DNA of 46,993 nt from Paenibacillus sp. (GCA_023663345.1 JAMPHR010000004.1:336514-383506); one strand, 5' to 3'; numbered from the stretch's first letter, positions 35,852 to 45,364 are shown. The notes: a model not told the origin generated them from the letters alone. Made by a program: numbers and translations.

Positions 35852-36967
35852 TCAGAACGCAGCCACAGTATCAGCAGGCTGTATAGTGGCCATAGGCACA
35901 GAGCCGGTATCAGCCGATGCTTCAGGAGCCTTGTAAGTAGCCATTGCATCATCAACATCCTTGACCAGATCAGCACCCTGCTTGTCACGCGATACGATGA
36001 TGCCGTCGGGGTTGATGAGCAGGATACATGGGATTCCCTGTATGCCATAAAGGTCGGTTGGAATGGTCTGAGCATTTATTATGCAAGGCCAGGGTAGCTC
36101 ATGACTCTTGATAGCCTTTTCAGTATCCTCGGGTTTATCCCATACGGCCACGCCTACCACGTCGAGACCCTTGTCCTTATATTTGGCGTAAAGTTCCTTG
36201 ATCACCTTGAGCTGACGCACGCATGGCCCGCACCAGCTTGCCCAGAAGTCTACAATGGTATATCGGCCCGGCTTCACATAGGAACTGAATGCCTCTTTCT
36301 TGCCGTTGTACTCTACGGTGAAATCCTTGTAGTGCTTACCCACACCTGTCTCGGCCTGTACTGCCAGAGTGTTGCGCAATGCCTGCAACTGCTTGGAATT
36401 GGCGAGCACAGGATTGGAAGCCATGTCGGCATCCACTTGCGACAGGGGCAGTTCATAAGCGCCCTGCATGTACATGTACAATCCGAGCAGGTTGTCCTTA
36501 TTCTCGGCATAAGTCTTGGCCGGAAGCGACTCATATTCGGCGAGAAGACCTTTGGCCTTCACTGCCTGGATGGAATCATTCCGGTCAAGGGAATTAAATT
36601 CCTTCACAATATCGGTCATGCGCTTCTTGCTGGCCGTGAATTTGTCGTTGAGCGGAGTACCGGCTGAATTTCCGTCCTGCGATATCTCAATATTGCCGTT
36701 CTCGACAATGAAAATAGGACCACGCTTACCGTTGACCATCAGACGACCTATCATCGGAGCATCAATGCGCCCCTCAAACTTAACTACGCCGTCGGATACA
36801 ACCACCGAGTCAACTTTCTCGGCCGAATCCCAATTCATGAGATATGCCATGGTATTGTTAGCTTCAGCTCCGGCGGGATATGTCACCGTATAATTGGGCT
36901 GAGCCTCCAGCGCACATGCGCTGAGAGACAACAACGCGCCCGTGAGTAAAAATGCTGTTTTGGACAT
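35852..36967 (-). CDS. TlpA-like thiol-disulfide oxidoreductase lipoprotein (DUF4369 type)
   Basis: 371 residues from the ATG at 36967. A lipoprotein signal ends in LSAC with lipid-modified Cys18, so the protein is envelope-anchored. Residues about 25-110 form a DUF4369-like domain (VKFEGRIDAPMIGRLMV), a helical linker follows, and residues about 215-345 are a thioredoxin fold with active site FWASWCGPC (Cys246/Cys249) and the cis-proline region IQGIPCILLINPDG. It likely reduces or repairs periplasmic protein thiols. A longer frame (to 37033) would run through the glgB terminator and is rejected. Confidence 0.92.
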   Translation of the reverse strand: MSKTAFLLTGALLSLSACALEAQPNYTVTYPAGAEANNTMAYLMNWDSAEKVDSVVVSDGVVKFEGRIDAPMIGRLMVNGKRGPIFIVENGNIEISQDGNSAGTPLNDKFTASKKRMTDIVKEFNSLDRNDSIQAVKAKGLLAEYESLPAKTYAENKDNLLGLYMYMQGAYELPLSQVDADMASNPVLANSKQLQALRNTLAVQAETGVGKHYKDFTVEYNGKKEAFSSYVKPGRYTIVDFWASWCGPCVRQLKVIKELYAKYKDKGLDVVGVAVWDKPEDTEKAIKSHELPWPCIINAQTIPTDLYGIQGIPCILLINPDGIIVSRDKQGADLVKDVDDAMATYKAPEASADTGSVPMATIQPADTVAAF

Positions 36968-36997
36968 TGGTTTATAATTATAGAATTGAAATATCAT

Positions 36998-37035
36998 AAA
37001 TGACTCCCATGCTTTTAAGAGCCCGGGAGTCATTT
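36998..37035 (-). terminator. terminator of glgB
   Basis: Perfect 11-bp stem AAATGACTCCC (36998-37008) with GGGAGTCATTT (37025-37035), 14 nt after the glgB stop on the minus strand. Confidence 0.8.
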
Positions 37036-37048
37036 ATATGAGATGTTT

Positions 37049-39061
37049 TTACTGTCGTTTCATACGCAATACCTGTGCCGAACGCGGAGGCATGTACAGG
37101 CGCAACCACTCGCGCCCCGAGGGAGCAAAGAGCGGATCGTGCTGGGTGAGATGATGGACACTCTCATCAATATTGCCATATCCTCCATACTTTGGAGAAT
37201 CGGTCGAAAGCACTACCTCATATTCTCCGGCAGGTGCGAGAATACCATATCCTGTATAGGAATTGGTGGGTGAGAAGTTGAACACGAAAGCGAGATCACC
37301 GCGCATGAACGCCAGCACCTGATCATCGTCCTTCTCCCACAGCTTGACCACCGGCAGAGCCTGGAAATTGTACACACCCGAGATTGTATGGATCATATCA
37401 TTGTCGAAAAGATTCAGGAACTGGTATTTCAGTTCCTCACGATCCACGAGATCCCACTGGCGACGGGCATACTTATAGCTCCATCCGTTGCCTTCGCGGG
37501 GGAAATCGATCCATTCGGGATGGCCGAACTCATTACCCATGAAGTTGAGGTATCCGCCATTGATGGTCGAGGCTGTCACGAGACGTATCATCTTGTGCAG
37601 AGCCATGCCACGGGCTACGACCATATTGTCGTCATCCTTCATCATGTGCCAATACATCTCCTTGTCAATAAGGCGGAATATAACCGTCTTGTCGCCTACC
37701 AGAGCCTGATCATGGCTCTCAACATACGAGATGGTCTTCTCATCAGCTCGACGGTTGGTCAGCTCCCAGAATATCGAGGTGGGTTTCCAATCCTCATCCT
37801 TACGCTCCTTGAGCACCTTGATCCAATAATCAGGAATTCCCATGGCCATACGGTAGTCAAAACCGATTCCGCCATCCTTGACCGGAACTGCGAGACCGGG
37901 CATTCCGCTCATCTCCTCGGCAATTGTGATGGCCGAGGGGTTGATCTCGTGGATAAGCTTGTTGGCAAGTGTGAGATAGGTGATAGCATTGGTATCCTGT
38001 CCACCATTGTAATAATCATCGTAGGATCCGAAGGCCTGACCGAGACCGTGGCTATAGTAAAGCATTGAGGTCACACCGTCGAAACGGAAACCGTCAAACT
38101 TGAATTCCTGCAACCAATACTTGCAATTGGAGAGCAGGAAGTTGATCACATCATTCTTGCCGTAATCGAAACACAGAGAATCCCATGCCGGATGCTCACG
38201 ACGGCTGTCGCCATAGAAATACTGATTGCAGGAACCGTCGAGACGTCCGAGACCCTCCACCTCATTCTTCACAGCATGACTGTGTACGATATCCATTATC
38301 ACGGCTATGCCAAGCTCATGGGCCCGGTCAATGAGACTTTTCAGTTCCTCGGCTGTACCGAACCGGCTTGACGGAGCATAGAAACTCGACACATGGTAGC
38401 CGAACGAGCCATAATAAGGATGCTCCTGGATAGCCATGATCTGGATAGCGTTGTATCCGTCGGCGGCAATGCGGGGGAGCACCTTGTCGCGAAACTCGGT
38501 ATATGTGCCTATACCCTCCTTCTCCTGAGCCATGCCGATATGACACTCGTAGATAAGAAGCGGGCGAGTGTCGGGACGGAAACGGCGCACTTTCCATTTG
38601 TAGGGTTCCGGAGCCCACACCTGGGCCGAGAACACATGGGTGTTCTCATCCTGAACCACACGTGTGGCATAGGCCGGGATACGTTCGCCACGTCCGCCGT
38701 CCCATGTCACGATCATTTTGTAGAGATCGCCGTGATGTATGGCTTCAGGCTTAAGCTTGATTTCCCACACGCCGTTTTTCTTAGACTTGAGGGCATATTT
38801 CTTCATCTCCTTCCACTTGGAGAAGTCACCGATGAGAGTTATCGAGGTTGCATTAGGAGCCCATTCGCGAAACACCCATCCGTCGGCAGTGCGATGCAGA
38901 CCGAAATAATTATGGGCATTGGCAAAGGCTTCGAGCTTGCCGTCGGGGCCACATAATTCCAGTTCCTTGTTCAAGGCATCGTTATGGCGTCCGGTTATCG
39001 CATCGGCGTATGGCTCAAGCCATGGGTCATTCTTGAGGATGTTGAGAGTCTTTTTTTTCAT
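37049..39061 (-). CDS. glgB: 1,4-alpha-glucan branching enzyme
   Basis: 670 residues. It makes alpha-1,6 branches in glycogen. An N-terminal CBM48-type domain (FREWAPNATSITLIGDFSKW) precedes the GH13 barrel. Catalytic motifs are FRFDGVTSMLYY (nucleophile Asp), IAEEMSG (acid/base Glu) and YVESHDQALVGDKT (transition-state Asp). The sequence is of the eukaryote-like GH13_8 type rather than the E. coli GlgB type. It ends with a C-terminal beta domain. A -7 box lies 53 nt upstream, and no other glycogen genes are in the window. Confidence 0.95.
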   Translation of the reverse strand: MKKKTLNILKNDPWLEPYADAITGRHNDALNKELELCGPDGKLEAFANAHNYFGLHRTADGWVFREWAPNATSITLIGDFSKWKEMKKYALKSKKNGVWEIKLKPEAIHHGDLYKMIVTWDGGRGERIPAYATRVVQDENTHVFSAQVWAPEPYKWKVRRFRPDTRPLLIYECHIGMAQEKEGIGTYTEFRDKVLPRIAADGYNAIQIMAIQEHPYYGSFGYHVSSFYAPSSRFGTAEELKSLIDRAHELGIAVIMDIVHSHAVKNEVEGLGRLDGSCNQYFYGDSRREHPAWDSLCFDYGKNDVINFLLSNCKYWLQEFKFDGFRFDGVTSMLYYSHGLGQAFGSYDDYYNGGQDTNAITYLTLANKLIHEINPSAITIAEEMSGMPGLAVPVKDGGIGFDYRMAMGIPDYWIKVLKERKDEDWKPTSIFWELTNRRADEKTISYVESHDQALVGDKTVIFRLIDKEMYWHMMKDDDNMVVARGMALHKMIRLVTASTINGGYLNFMGNEFGHPEWIDFPREGNGWSYKYARRQWDLVDREELKYQFLNLFDNDMIHTISGVYNFQALPVVKLWEKDDDQVLAFMRGDLAFVFNFSPTNSYTGYGILAPAGEYEVVLSTDSPKYGGYGNIDESVHHLTQHDPLFAPSGREWLRLYMPPRSAQVLRMKRQ

Positions 39062-39098
39062 ATTTGATGATTATAAGTGGAGAGAAGAGTAGTATGAT

Positions 39099-39124
39099 TC
39101 GTAAGTCACTCCACAAACTTACGA
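39099..39124 (-). promoter_or_regulatory. glgB -7 box inside an inverted repeat
   Basis: TCGTAAGT (39099-39106) pairs with ACTTACGA (39117-39124), an 8-bp dyad with a 10-bp spacer. On the minus strand the -7 box TAAGTTTG (39121-39114) overlaps one arm, so the dyad is placed like an operator. The regulator is unknown. Confidence 0.5.
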
Positions 39125-39168
39125 AAAATATATGACTTTACATAATAAATCGAGGTATTTTTCCCACC

Positions 39169-40242
39169 TTACATTGAGGCTACCAGCGCGACAAGACTGC
39201 CCAACATCAACAGAGGTATCAGGAGCCTTATCCAATTATCACGTATATATGACAACAACGAATATCCATCATCGGTTGCGCCACCATCGTCATCAAGTAT
39301 CGAACGGGATGTGTCATCGGTCGATGTGCCCTGGAATGTCCCGAGATCCTCCCTGAATTTAGTCACTGTTGATGTCCGCACAGCCGGGTCGGAATTGAGC
39401 GAATTAAGTATCGCCGATACGATATTTTCAGGCACAGTCGGTGGCAATGTCTCCCGCACTATATCCTCAGTGAGTTCACGTGAATCGGGCAGATTGCGTC
39501 CTGAAAGCGCATATACGAGTGTAGCCGCCAGGGAATATATATCCATCTGGGGGCAGAAATGTTCTATCGAGGTGTACTGTTCAGGCGGTGCATATCCTTC
39601 CTCGCATGTCATTACCGGAATGGACCACTGCTGGGTGCCTTTCTCATTGAAATGCATCGAGGCATACAGGCTGAACAATACCGGTATCATTTCTTCACCG
39701 CGATGCACGAAGCGTATATGCCAGGGGGTTATGTCGGTATGCACGGCCTTATTGGCATGGAGGGTACGGACGGCATCAAATATCGGAGCCAGCACCTTGC
39801 GGGCCTGCTCAAATGTGAGGCTTCCGCCCATTTTCACCACATAATCCTCGAGTGTGTCACCATCGAGATACTCTACAGCGTAATAATATGTATTATTGGC
39901 GTGAAATGTCTCGAGCACATTGATTATCCATGGACATGCGGCCGAGATACGTGCCCTCTCGAGGCTTGACTGGATAAAAACCTCAAGACAGCTGTCGACC
40001 GTAGGGGCTATATCGGGAGGAGTCACCACGGTTACACCATCGGGACCACGGTCGGAGCAACGTATCATCATGTGCTCACGCACCACAGTGGGAACCTCCA
40101 CTACACGCGATCCACGCTTCACTTCAGTAACGGTCTTGTATGCGAAGCCCAACCCATCGACGCGCAACACATCGACTACCCTGTAGGAACGTTTATGGCC
40201 CTGGATCACAGTGCCGGGCGCAAGTGCTTTTTCATGATTCAT
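39169..40242 (-). CDS. membrane-anchored serine/threonine kinase-fold protein, probable pseudokinase
   Basis: 357 residues: kinase fold at about 18-300, an acidic serine/threonine-rich linker (305-325) and one C-terminal membrane segment (about 339-354). The fold is recognisable from the GLGFAYK glycine loop, VEYLDGDTLEDYV hinge, HTDITPWHI catalytic loop (168-176), GYAPPEQY (216-223) and MDIYSLAATLVYAL. Key residues differ: the VAIK lysine position is Arg55 (VVREHM), the catalytic loop keeps Asp170 but has Thr172 and His175 for Lys and Asn, and DFG is replaced by a LFSL-like stretch (189-192). Weak or absent kinase activity is inferred. It lies 37 nt after the antiporter gene. Confidence 0.82.
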   Translation of the reverse strand: MNHEKALAPGTVIQGHKRSYRVVDVLRVDGLGFAYKTVTEVKRGSRVVEVPTVVREHMMIRCSDRGPDGVTVVTPPDIAPTVDSCLEVFIQSSLERARISAACPWIINVLETFHANNTYYYAVEYLDGDTLEDYVVKMGGSLTFEQARKVLAPIFDAVRTLHANKAVHTDITPWHIRFVHRGEEMIPVLFSLYASMHFNEKGTQQWSIPVMTCEEGYAPPEQYTSIEHFCPQMDIYSLAATLVYALSGRNLPDSRELTEDIVRETLPPTVPENIVSAILNSLNSDPAVRTSTVTKFREDLGTFQGTSTDDTSRSILDDDGGATDDGYSLLSYIRDNWIRLLIPLLMLGSLVALVASM

Positions 40243-40279
40243 ACAACAACTGCAAGTAAAGGAATTTCAAAAAGTAGGT

Positions 40280-42535
40280 CTATAATTCTTTCAGCCGTTC
40301 CACATCGCCCACGAGCCATAGCACATCGCCCGGAGCGAATGTCATGGAGATGTCCGCCTGAATGTATTTGTCGTCGCGTTGCACGGCAACAAGCAATGCT
40401 TCGTAACGCTCCCTTATGCGGGAAGTCACCACAGTGCATCCGACAACCGGAGAGGTATCCTTGAGTTTCACACTTGTGAGGCGGACATTCTCGACATCGT
40501 GGGCCGACTCGCTGTCCTCCTCAGCTTCCACTACAGGTATCAGCGACTGTAATTCCTCATCACTGCCTATCACGCCAAGTATGTCACCGGGAAAAATTCG
40601 TGCATCGGCTCCGGGCACCATGATGAGGTTGTTGCCTCGTTGTATGGACGACACCGATACTCCATATTTCGATCTGAGACCCGAATTCTTGAGCTGTTCG
40701 CCCACAAACGGGCAGTCATACCCCACAGTCATATATGCAAGGTGCATATTGGGAACAATCGAGTTCTTGGCACCTGTGCGTCTCAGTTCGCGCTCATTGA
40801 GATTGTCGATGAAACGGGTCTCTATACGCGACAAGCGCTCCTTGACCCTCTTGGAGAATGTAAGCAACAGCAATATGAACAGCGCCACTCCGAAAGTCCA
40901 CCCCACAGCCATGGAATAGATCGAACTGAGCAGATACACCATTATAATCATGGCGATAAGCAATCTTACCACCGTCATGATTATAAGCGGCACATCGAAA
41001 CGTGCATTGCACTCACACAGGCGCTTACGCTCGGTATTCTTTGATGCCGGATATGTGAGAGCCATGAGAAACGGGGCCATAAGCACGAGAGCCACCACCG
41101 TGCCGATGAGTTTGCCCCACGTTGGAGCCACATTCTCGGCAAACGGGATTATATAATGTAGCGTGATCACGCATATCGCTATCAACACGATCGAATAGAG
41201 CAACACCCTCCACAGATAACGCTTGAGCAACGACTGCCACAGCTCCTTGGCCACACTCTGCTCGGCGGTGGCACTCTCGGAGTAACGGTCGATGAGAAAG
41301 TGCAGACGGCTCGGGAGATGACGCTCCACGTAGTCCGATACCGGACCTGACATCCTTATGAAATACGGTGTGGTGAATGTGGTAACTACCGACACCGCCA
41401 CCACTATAGGATAAATCTGTGGATCAAGTACCCCGAGGCTCATGCCGAGCGATGCGATGATGAAAGCAAATTCACCTATCTGGGTAAGAGAGAAACCACT
41501 TTCTATGGCCACACTCAGGGTCTGCCCCGTGAGCAACATGCCAAATGTCCCAAAGAATATCATGCCCACGATCACCACTCCCGAGAGAATGAGTATAGGC
41601 AACCAATACTGGCTTATGACCGACGGATTGACCATCATACCCACCGAGATGAAGAATACCGATCCAAACAGGTCCTTGACCGGAGTGGTAAGCCTCTCGA
41701 TGCGCTCGGCAAAACTGGTGCCGGCAAGTATCGACCCCATCACAAATGCTCCGAGAGCCAATGAGAATCCACATGCCACCGAGAAAACGGCCATGCCGAG
41801 ACATAGGCCCATAGAAACTATCAGAAGTGTCTCGGAATTGAGAAACCGCCGCTGGGAGTTGAGAAGCGATGGCAACACAAACACTCCCACCACAAACCAT
41901 ATTATAAGGAAGAATGCGAGCTTGCTGACACTGTAGAGCATTTCGCCACCCTCCACGCTATTGTTAATGGCTATCGAGGAGAGTATCACCATCATAAGTA
42001 CCGCAAATAGGTCCTCAACGATAAGCACAGCAAACACCAACGATGCAAATTTCCTATGCCTGAGATTAAGGTCAGTAAAAGCCTTTATAATAATAGTGGT
42101 GGAGGACATCGACAGCATACCTCCGAGAAACAGGCTGTTGATGCGCGAGAATCCCAATATATGACCTGCGGCAAATCCGGCTACCATCATTCCGGCCACA
42201 ATGAAAAGCGCTGTGACTACGGCCGAGCCTCCGGCATTGACAAGTTTTCTGAAACTGAATTCAAGACCCAACGAGAACAGAAGTATCACAATACCTATCT
42301 GAGCCCAGAAGTCGATGTTGGCTTCGGTAGTCACCGACGGAAGATAGGTGAAATGTGGGCTTGCAAGAAAACCGGCCACGATGTATCCCAGCACCACAGG
42401 CTGCTTCATCCATTTGAACAGCAGAGTGGTCACAGCTCCGAGTATGAGAATAAAGGCCAGATCACTGATGAGGCTCTCGACGCTGAAAGCTCCCGAGGCC
42501 TGGACACTCGCCAATATCATATTGAGAATCATCAT
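40280..42535 (-). CDS. CPA2-type cation/proton antiporter with C-terminal TrkA-C domains
   Basis: 751 residues. An Na+/H+ exchanger-fold domain (about 20-390) shows GYIVAGFLASP, LFSLGLEFSFRKL and FISVGMMVNP, as in KefB/C and GerN-like proteins. A second hydrophobic block (about 435-560) follows, then two TrkA-C domains (about 585-665 and 680-751), the second ending FAPGDVLWLVGDVERLKEL. No complete Rossmann RCK-N domain is seen, so it differs from classical KefC. It may export K+ or Na+ under ligand control. It overlaps the MgtC gene by four bases. Confidence 0.9.
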   Translation of the reverse strand: MMILNMILASVQASGAFSVESLISDLAFILILGAVTTLLFKWMKQPVVLGYIVAGFLASPHFTYLPSVTTEANIDFWAQIGIVILLFSLGLEFSFRKLVNAGGSAVVTALFIVAGMMVAGFAAGHILGFSRINSLFLGGMLSMSSTTIIIKAFTDLNLRHRKFASLVFAVLIVEDLFAVLMMVILSSIAINNSVEGGEMLYSVSKLAFFLIIWFVVGVFVLPSLLNSQRRFLNSETLLIVSMGLCLGMAVFSVACGFSLALGAFVMGSILAGTSFAERIERLTTPVKDLFGSVFFISVGMMVNPSVISQYWLPILILSGVVIVGMIFFGTFGMLLTGQTLSVAIESGFSLTQIGEFAFIIASLGMSLGVLDPQIYPIVVAVSVVTTFTTPYFIRMSGPVSDYVERHLPSRLHFLIDRYSESATAEQSVAKELWQSLLKRYLWRVLLYSIVLIAICVITLHYIIPFAENVAPTWGKLIGTVVALVLMAPFLMALTYPASKNTERKRLCECNARFDVPLIIMTVVRLLIAMIIMVYLLSSIYSMAVGWTFGVALFILLLLTFSKRVKERLSRIETRFIDNLNERELRRTGAKNSIVPNMHLAYMTVGYDCPFVGEQLKNSGLRSKYGVSVSSIQRGNNLIMVPGADARIFPGDILGVIGSDEELQSLIPVVEAEEDSESAHDVENVRLTSVKLKDTSPVVGCTVVTSRIRERYEALLVAVQRDDKYIQADISMTFAPGDVLWLVGDVERLKEL

Positions 42536-43248
42536 GATAGATCAGCTTGATTGGACAGAGATATGTTGATAGTGGGATACACGTTATGAAGGGAATCGAA
42601 CACATCAATGAAATCGCTGTGCTCGCGTATGAGTATCAGCAGATTGAGACGGGTGACATTGGTGTCGTAATCATACTCCACATACACCTTGGAAAGATGG
42701 ATGCCATATTTCGACAGCACTTCCTCGTAAGGCTTGATGGATTTTACAATCCCTCTCACCTTAAGCCTTATGGTACGTGCCTCATTGCCCACATTCACCC
42801 TGTGTTCAAGTTTCTCAAGCAAGGTGAGGATAAATAGGACAAGTAAGGTTGCCACTATGGCTATCAGGTACAATCCGCATCCCACGGCCATGCCTATAGT
42901 GGCTATTATCCAGATACCGGCGGCAGTGGTGAGACCGCGCACCGATCCTTTCATCTGAATGATGGTGCCAGCGCCAAGGAAACCAATGCCCGAAATTACC
43001 TGTGCCGCTATTCGCGAGGGGTCGCCACGCAACAGTCCCACCGTCTCCTGACACACATATATCGACAACATCATGGCGATACAAGCGCCCATGGATATGA
43101 GCGAGAAAGTGCGCAGACCGGCCATCTGCCCTTTCCGTTTTCGCTCGATGCCTACGAGCGATCCCAGCACAAGGCTCAGAACTATACGAACCACAGCCGT
43201 GGTCGAGGTAAGCTCCACACTGTTTATGACATCCCAGAATTGCTGCAT
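42532..43248 (-). CDS. MgtC/SapB-family membrane protein
   Basis: 238 residues. About five membrane segments fill residues 15-145, with the family signatures GSLVGIERKRKGQMAGLRT and GIGFLGAGTIIQ...VRGLTTAAGIW. The C-terminal ~80 residues are an ACT-like cytosolic domain. MgtC proteins affect Mg2+ adaptation, membrane potential and ATP synthase in pathogens; in this genome the role is unknown. The start lies one base after the stop of the coiled-coil gene, and the stop overlaps the antiporter start, so translation of all three is tightly linked. Confidence 0.92.
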   Translation of the reverse strand: MQQFWDVINSVELTSTTAVVRIVLSLVLGSLVGIERKRKGQMAGLRTFSLISMGACIAMMLSIYVCQETVGLLRGDPSRIAAQVISGIGFLGAGTIIQMKGSVRGLTTAAGIWIIATIGMAVGCGLYLIAIVATLLVLFILTLLEKLEHRVNVGNEARTIRLKVRGIVKSIKPYEEVLSKYGIHLSKVYVEYDYDTNVTRLNLLILIREHSDFIDVFDSLHNVYPTINISLSNQADLS

Positions 43249-43249
43249 T

Positions 43250-44161
43250 CTATTTCTTCAGGGTAAAGCGACGGGAAGTTAGGCGATAACCGTCGGTAAA
43301 CAGCTCGACAGTATAGTCGCCGGGAGTGAGTGTGGTGTTCACATCCCAATAAATTGTCACGCCAGGCACTTCATCGCCGGCATATTCTATGCTTTTGCGT
43401 GCGGTGCAAGGGATGGATTTACCCTCAAACTGGAACGACCCGGCTCCGCCGAGCAACTGTCCTTCTGGGCTTACCAAACGCAGGTATATCACCTTTTCGC
43501 CCACCGGTGTGGAATTATTCTGCGGTATAGTGAAAGTCACCATCAACTGCTTGGCCTTGGTCACCTTCTTCTCGGTCTTACCATTCTTCTTGAGAGGTGT
43601 CAGACTCACGCCTGTCACATTAAGCTTCTCTGCGAGAGTCATTCGTTCGCTCAGATTCTCGTTTCGACGGGTCTCCTCGCGCACTCTCGATGTAAGTTGT
43701 TCGTTCTGAGCCTTTATCTCAGTATTTTCAGCCCTAAGTCCGGCGTTCTCCTTGTTGAGAGAGTCGATCTGGGCTATATAATGCCTCAGCAAGCCTTTCA
43801 AGGTGGAGATTTCATTCTGCAATTCTTTGATACGGGCCTGAGACTTCACCTTTTCATTTTTCAGCTCGTTCATCAACTGCTCTACCTTGGCCTTGGCGGC
43901 AGTATATTTGGCAAGGATGGTATCGTTGGCCAGACGCTGGGCCTGATCCTCATACTGCTGGAATTCCGAGTTGAGGAGATCAAATTCATTGGACAGCTGA
44001 AGTTGCTCATTATCAAGGCGGAGTTCCTCATTCTGCAACTGGGCCTGTTGAACCTGAGACTTGAGCGAGGCAACCTGGGTCACTCCAAAACCCACTGCCA
44101 GAAGAAGCAATAGGGCCAATGCTATGGCCAAAATCATAAGGGGTGAAAACTTATTCTTCAT
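43250..44161 (-). CDS. membrane-anchored coiled-coil protein of unknown function
   Basis: 303 residues: an N-terminal membrane segment (about 8-28), a long coiled coil (about 30-180) with regular leucine/glutamine/glutamate heptads, and a C-terminal beta domain (about 195-303) containing IYLRLVSPEGQLLG and DYTVELFTDGYRL. The architecture suggests a periplasmic stalk with a binding head. I recall similar hypothetical proteins in Bacteroidota but know no function. A -7 box TAACTTTG on the minus strand (44193-44186) lies 25 nt upstream, so this gene heads the MgtC-antiporter-kinase series. Confidence 0.8.
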   Translation of the reverse strand: MKNKFSPLMILAIALALLLLLAVGFGVTQVASLKSQVQQAQLQNEELRLDNEQLQLSNEFDLLNSEFQQYEDQAQRLANDTILAKYTAAKAKVEQLMNELKNEKVKSQARIKELQNEISTLKGLLRHYIAQIDSLNKENAGLRAENTEIKAQNEQLTSRVREETRRNENLSERMTLAEKLNVTGVSLTPLKKNGKTEKKVTKAKQLMVTFTIPQNNSTPVGEKVIYLRLVSPEGQLLGGAGSFQFEGKSIPCTARKSIEYAGDEVPGVTIYWDVNTTLTPGDYTVELFTDGYRLTSRRFTLKK

Positions 44162-44185
44162 AGTTATGCTGCATAATACTTACCG

Positions 44186-44193
44186 CAAAGTTA
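44186..44193 (-). promoter_or_regulatory. -7 box of the coiled-coil/MgtC/antiporter operon
   Basis: TAACTTTG, exact match, on the minus strand 25 nt before the start at 44161. No -33 element at the usual distance is evident. Confidence 0.5.
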
Positions 44194-44237
44194 ATGAAAA
44201 AACATCCAAATAGGAATTTTTGCATGGCAAAATTGGA

Positions 44238-44831
44238 TTATACCACGGTCACCTTATCCGAATCCGTGATTTCGCGCACCACTTTACATGGATTTCCCAC
44301 AGCCAATACATTGCCAGGAATCGATTTCGTCACCACACTTCCGGCTCCGATCACAGCTCCGTCTCCTATGCTCACCCCGGGGAGTATTACCACATTGGCA
44401 GCTATCCACACATTATCACCTATCACAATGGGCTTGGCCGTCATGACACCCTCGTTTCGTTGGCTCGCGTCAAGAGCATGTACGATAGTGACAAGCGAAC
44501 AATTGGGACCTATCATCACATTATCTCCAATCACCACGCTCGCCTCATCGAGTATTGAAAGGTTGAAATTACCCACAAAGTTGTCACCGATGTGTATATT
44601 AAACCCGAAGTCACATCTGAACGGGCTGTGCAACACAAAGTTCTCCCCTACCGAGCCCAACAGTTCTTCTGCAAGCGCCCGTCTCCGCTCAGTCATTGAT
44701 GGACGGAGCGAGTTGAGTTCATAACACATATCGGCACATTTCTCAAGTTTTTCCGACACCTCCGGAAAATCATTCGCCCCGGCATGTGCCCATACTCCAT
44801 CATTAAGAAGTTCAAAAATATCTGTATTCAT
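44238..44831 (-). CDS. maltose/galactoside-type sugar O-acetyltransferase
   Basis: 197 residues. An N-terminal helical Mac domain (about 5-58) precedes a left-handed beta-helix built from hexapeptide repeats (IHIGDN, VVIGDN, PIVIGDN, VSIGDG), with the conserved histidine in TIVHALDASQR (His118). It transfers acetyl groups from acetyl-CoA to a sugar or related hydroxyl; the substrate is unknown. Two exact minus-strand -7 boxes precede it: TACATTTG (44847-44840), which ends only 8 nt before the ATG, and TAGTTTTG (44870-44863). Confidence 0.9.
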   Translation of the reverse strand: MNTDIFELLNDGVWAHAGANDFPEVSEKLEKCADMCYELNSLRPSMTERRRALAEELLGSVGENFVLHSPFRCDFGFNIHIGDNFVGNFNLSILDEASVVIGDNVMIGPNCSLVTIVHALDASQRNEGVMTAKPIVIGDNVWIAANVVILPGVSIGDGAVIGAGSVVTKSIPGNVLAVGNPCKVVREITDSDKVTVV

Positions 44832-44899
44832 AACTATTGCAAATGTAGTGAATTTCAGTGAGCAAAACTATCCATGGAATAAGTAAAACAGGGCCGGAC

Positions 44900-45364
44900 T
44901 CACATAAGATCTTTCACCATTACGAAATTTGTCAACAATACGCCCTGCCTTTCAACCTCTTGAGACTTTATCACGCCGTATCCTCTCTTTTCAAAAAATG
45001 GCTTGGCAGTTATCGAAGCATGTACGAGCACTCTTTTCGTGCCTATTTCATTTTCCAACCTATCACATATAGCTGTTGCCACACCGCGATTCTGAAAATC
45101 CTTATGAACATATAAGCGGTCTAAATAACCGGCATAACCGGTCTCATCAATATCCCCAAAACCGATTATCAGGTCACCTTCAACGGCTATATACGTGAGA
45201 TGATTATGAAATGAAGCATCCCATTCGTCATAATCAATACTCCCCGTCGCCCATACACCCACTTGCTGTTCGGTATAATCCTTTATATTCACCGAGTGTA
45301 CTGTCTCATAAAACAGACGACCTATCTGCTCAATATCCGATGATTTATAACGTCTTATATCCAT
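44900..45364 (-). CDS. GNAT-family N-acetyltransferase
   Basis: 154 residues, one GNAT domain. The acetyl-CoA loop is HKDFQNRGVATAICDRL, preceded by the strand AGYLDRLYV and followed by PFFEKRGYGVI. The family includes ElaA/YafP-like enzymes; the acceptor is unknown. A -7 box TAACTTTG (45414-45407, minus) lies 43 nt upstream. It is the last chromosomal-looking gene before the AT-rich right end. Confidence 0.9.
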   Translation of the reverse strand: MDIRRYKSSDIEQIGRLFYETVHSVNIKDYTEQQVGVWATGSIDYDEWDASFHNHLTYIAVEGDLIIGFGDIDETGYAGYLDRLYVHKDFQNRGVATAICDRLENEIGTKRVLVHASITAKPFFEKRGYGVIKSQEVERQGVLLTNFVMVKDLM

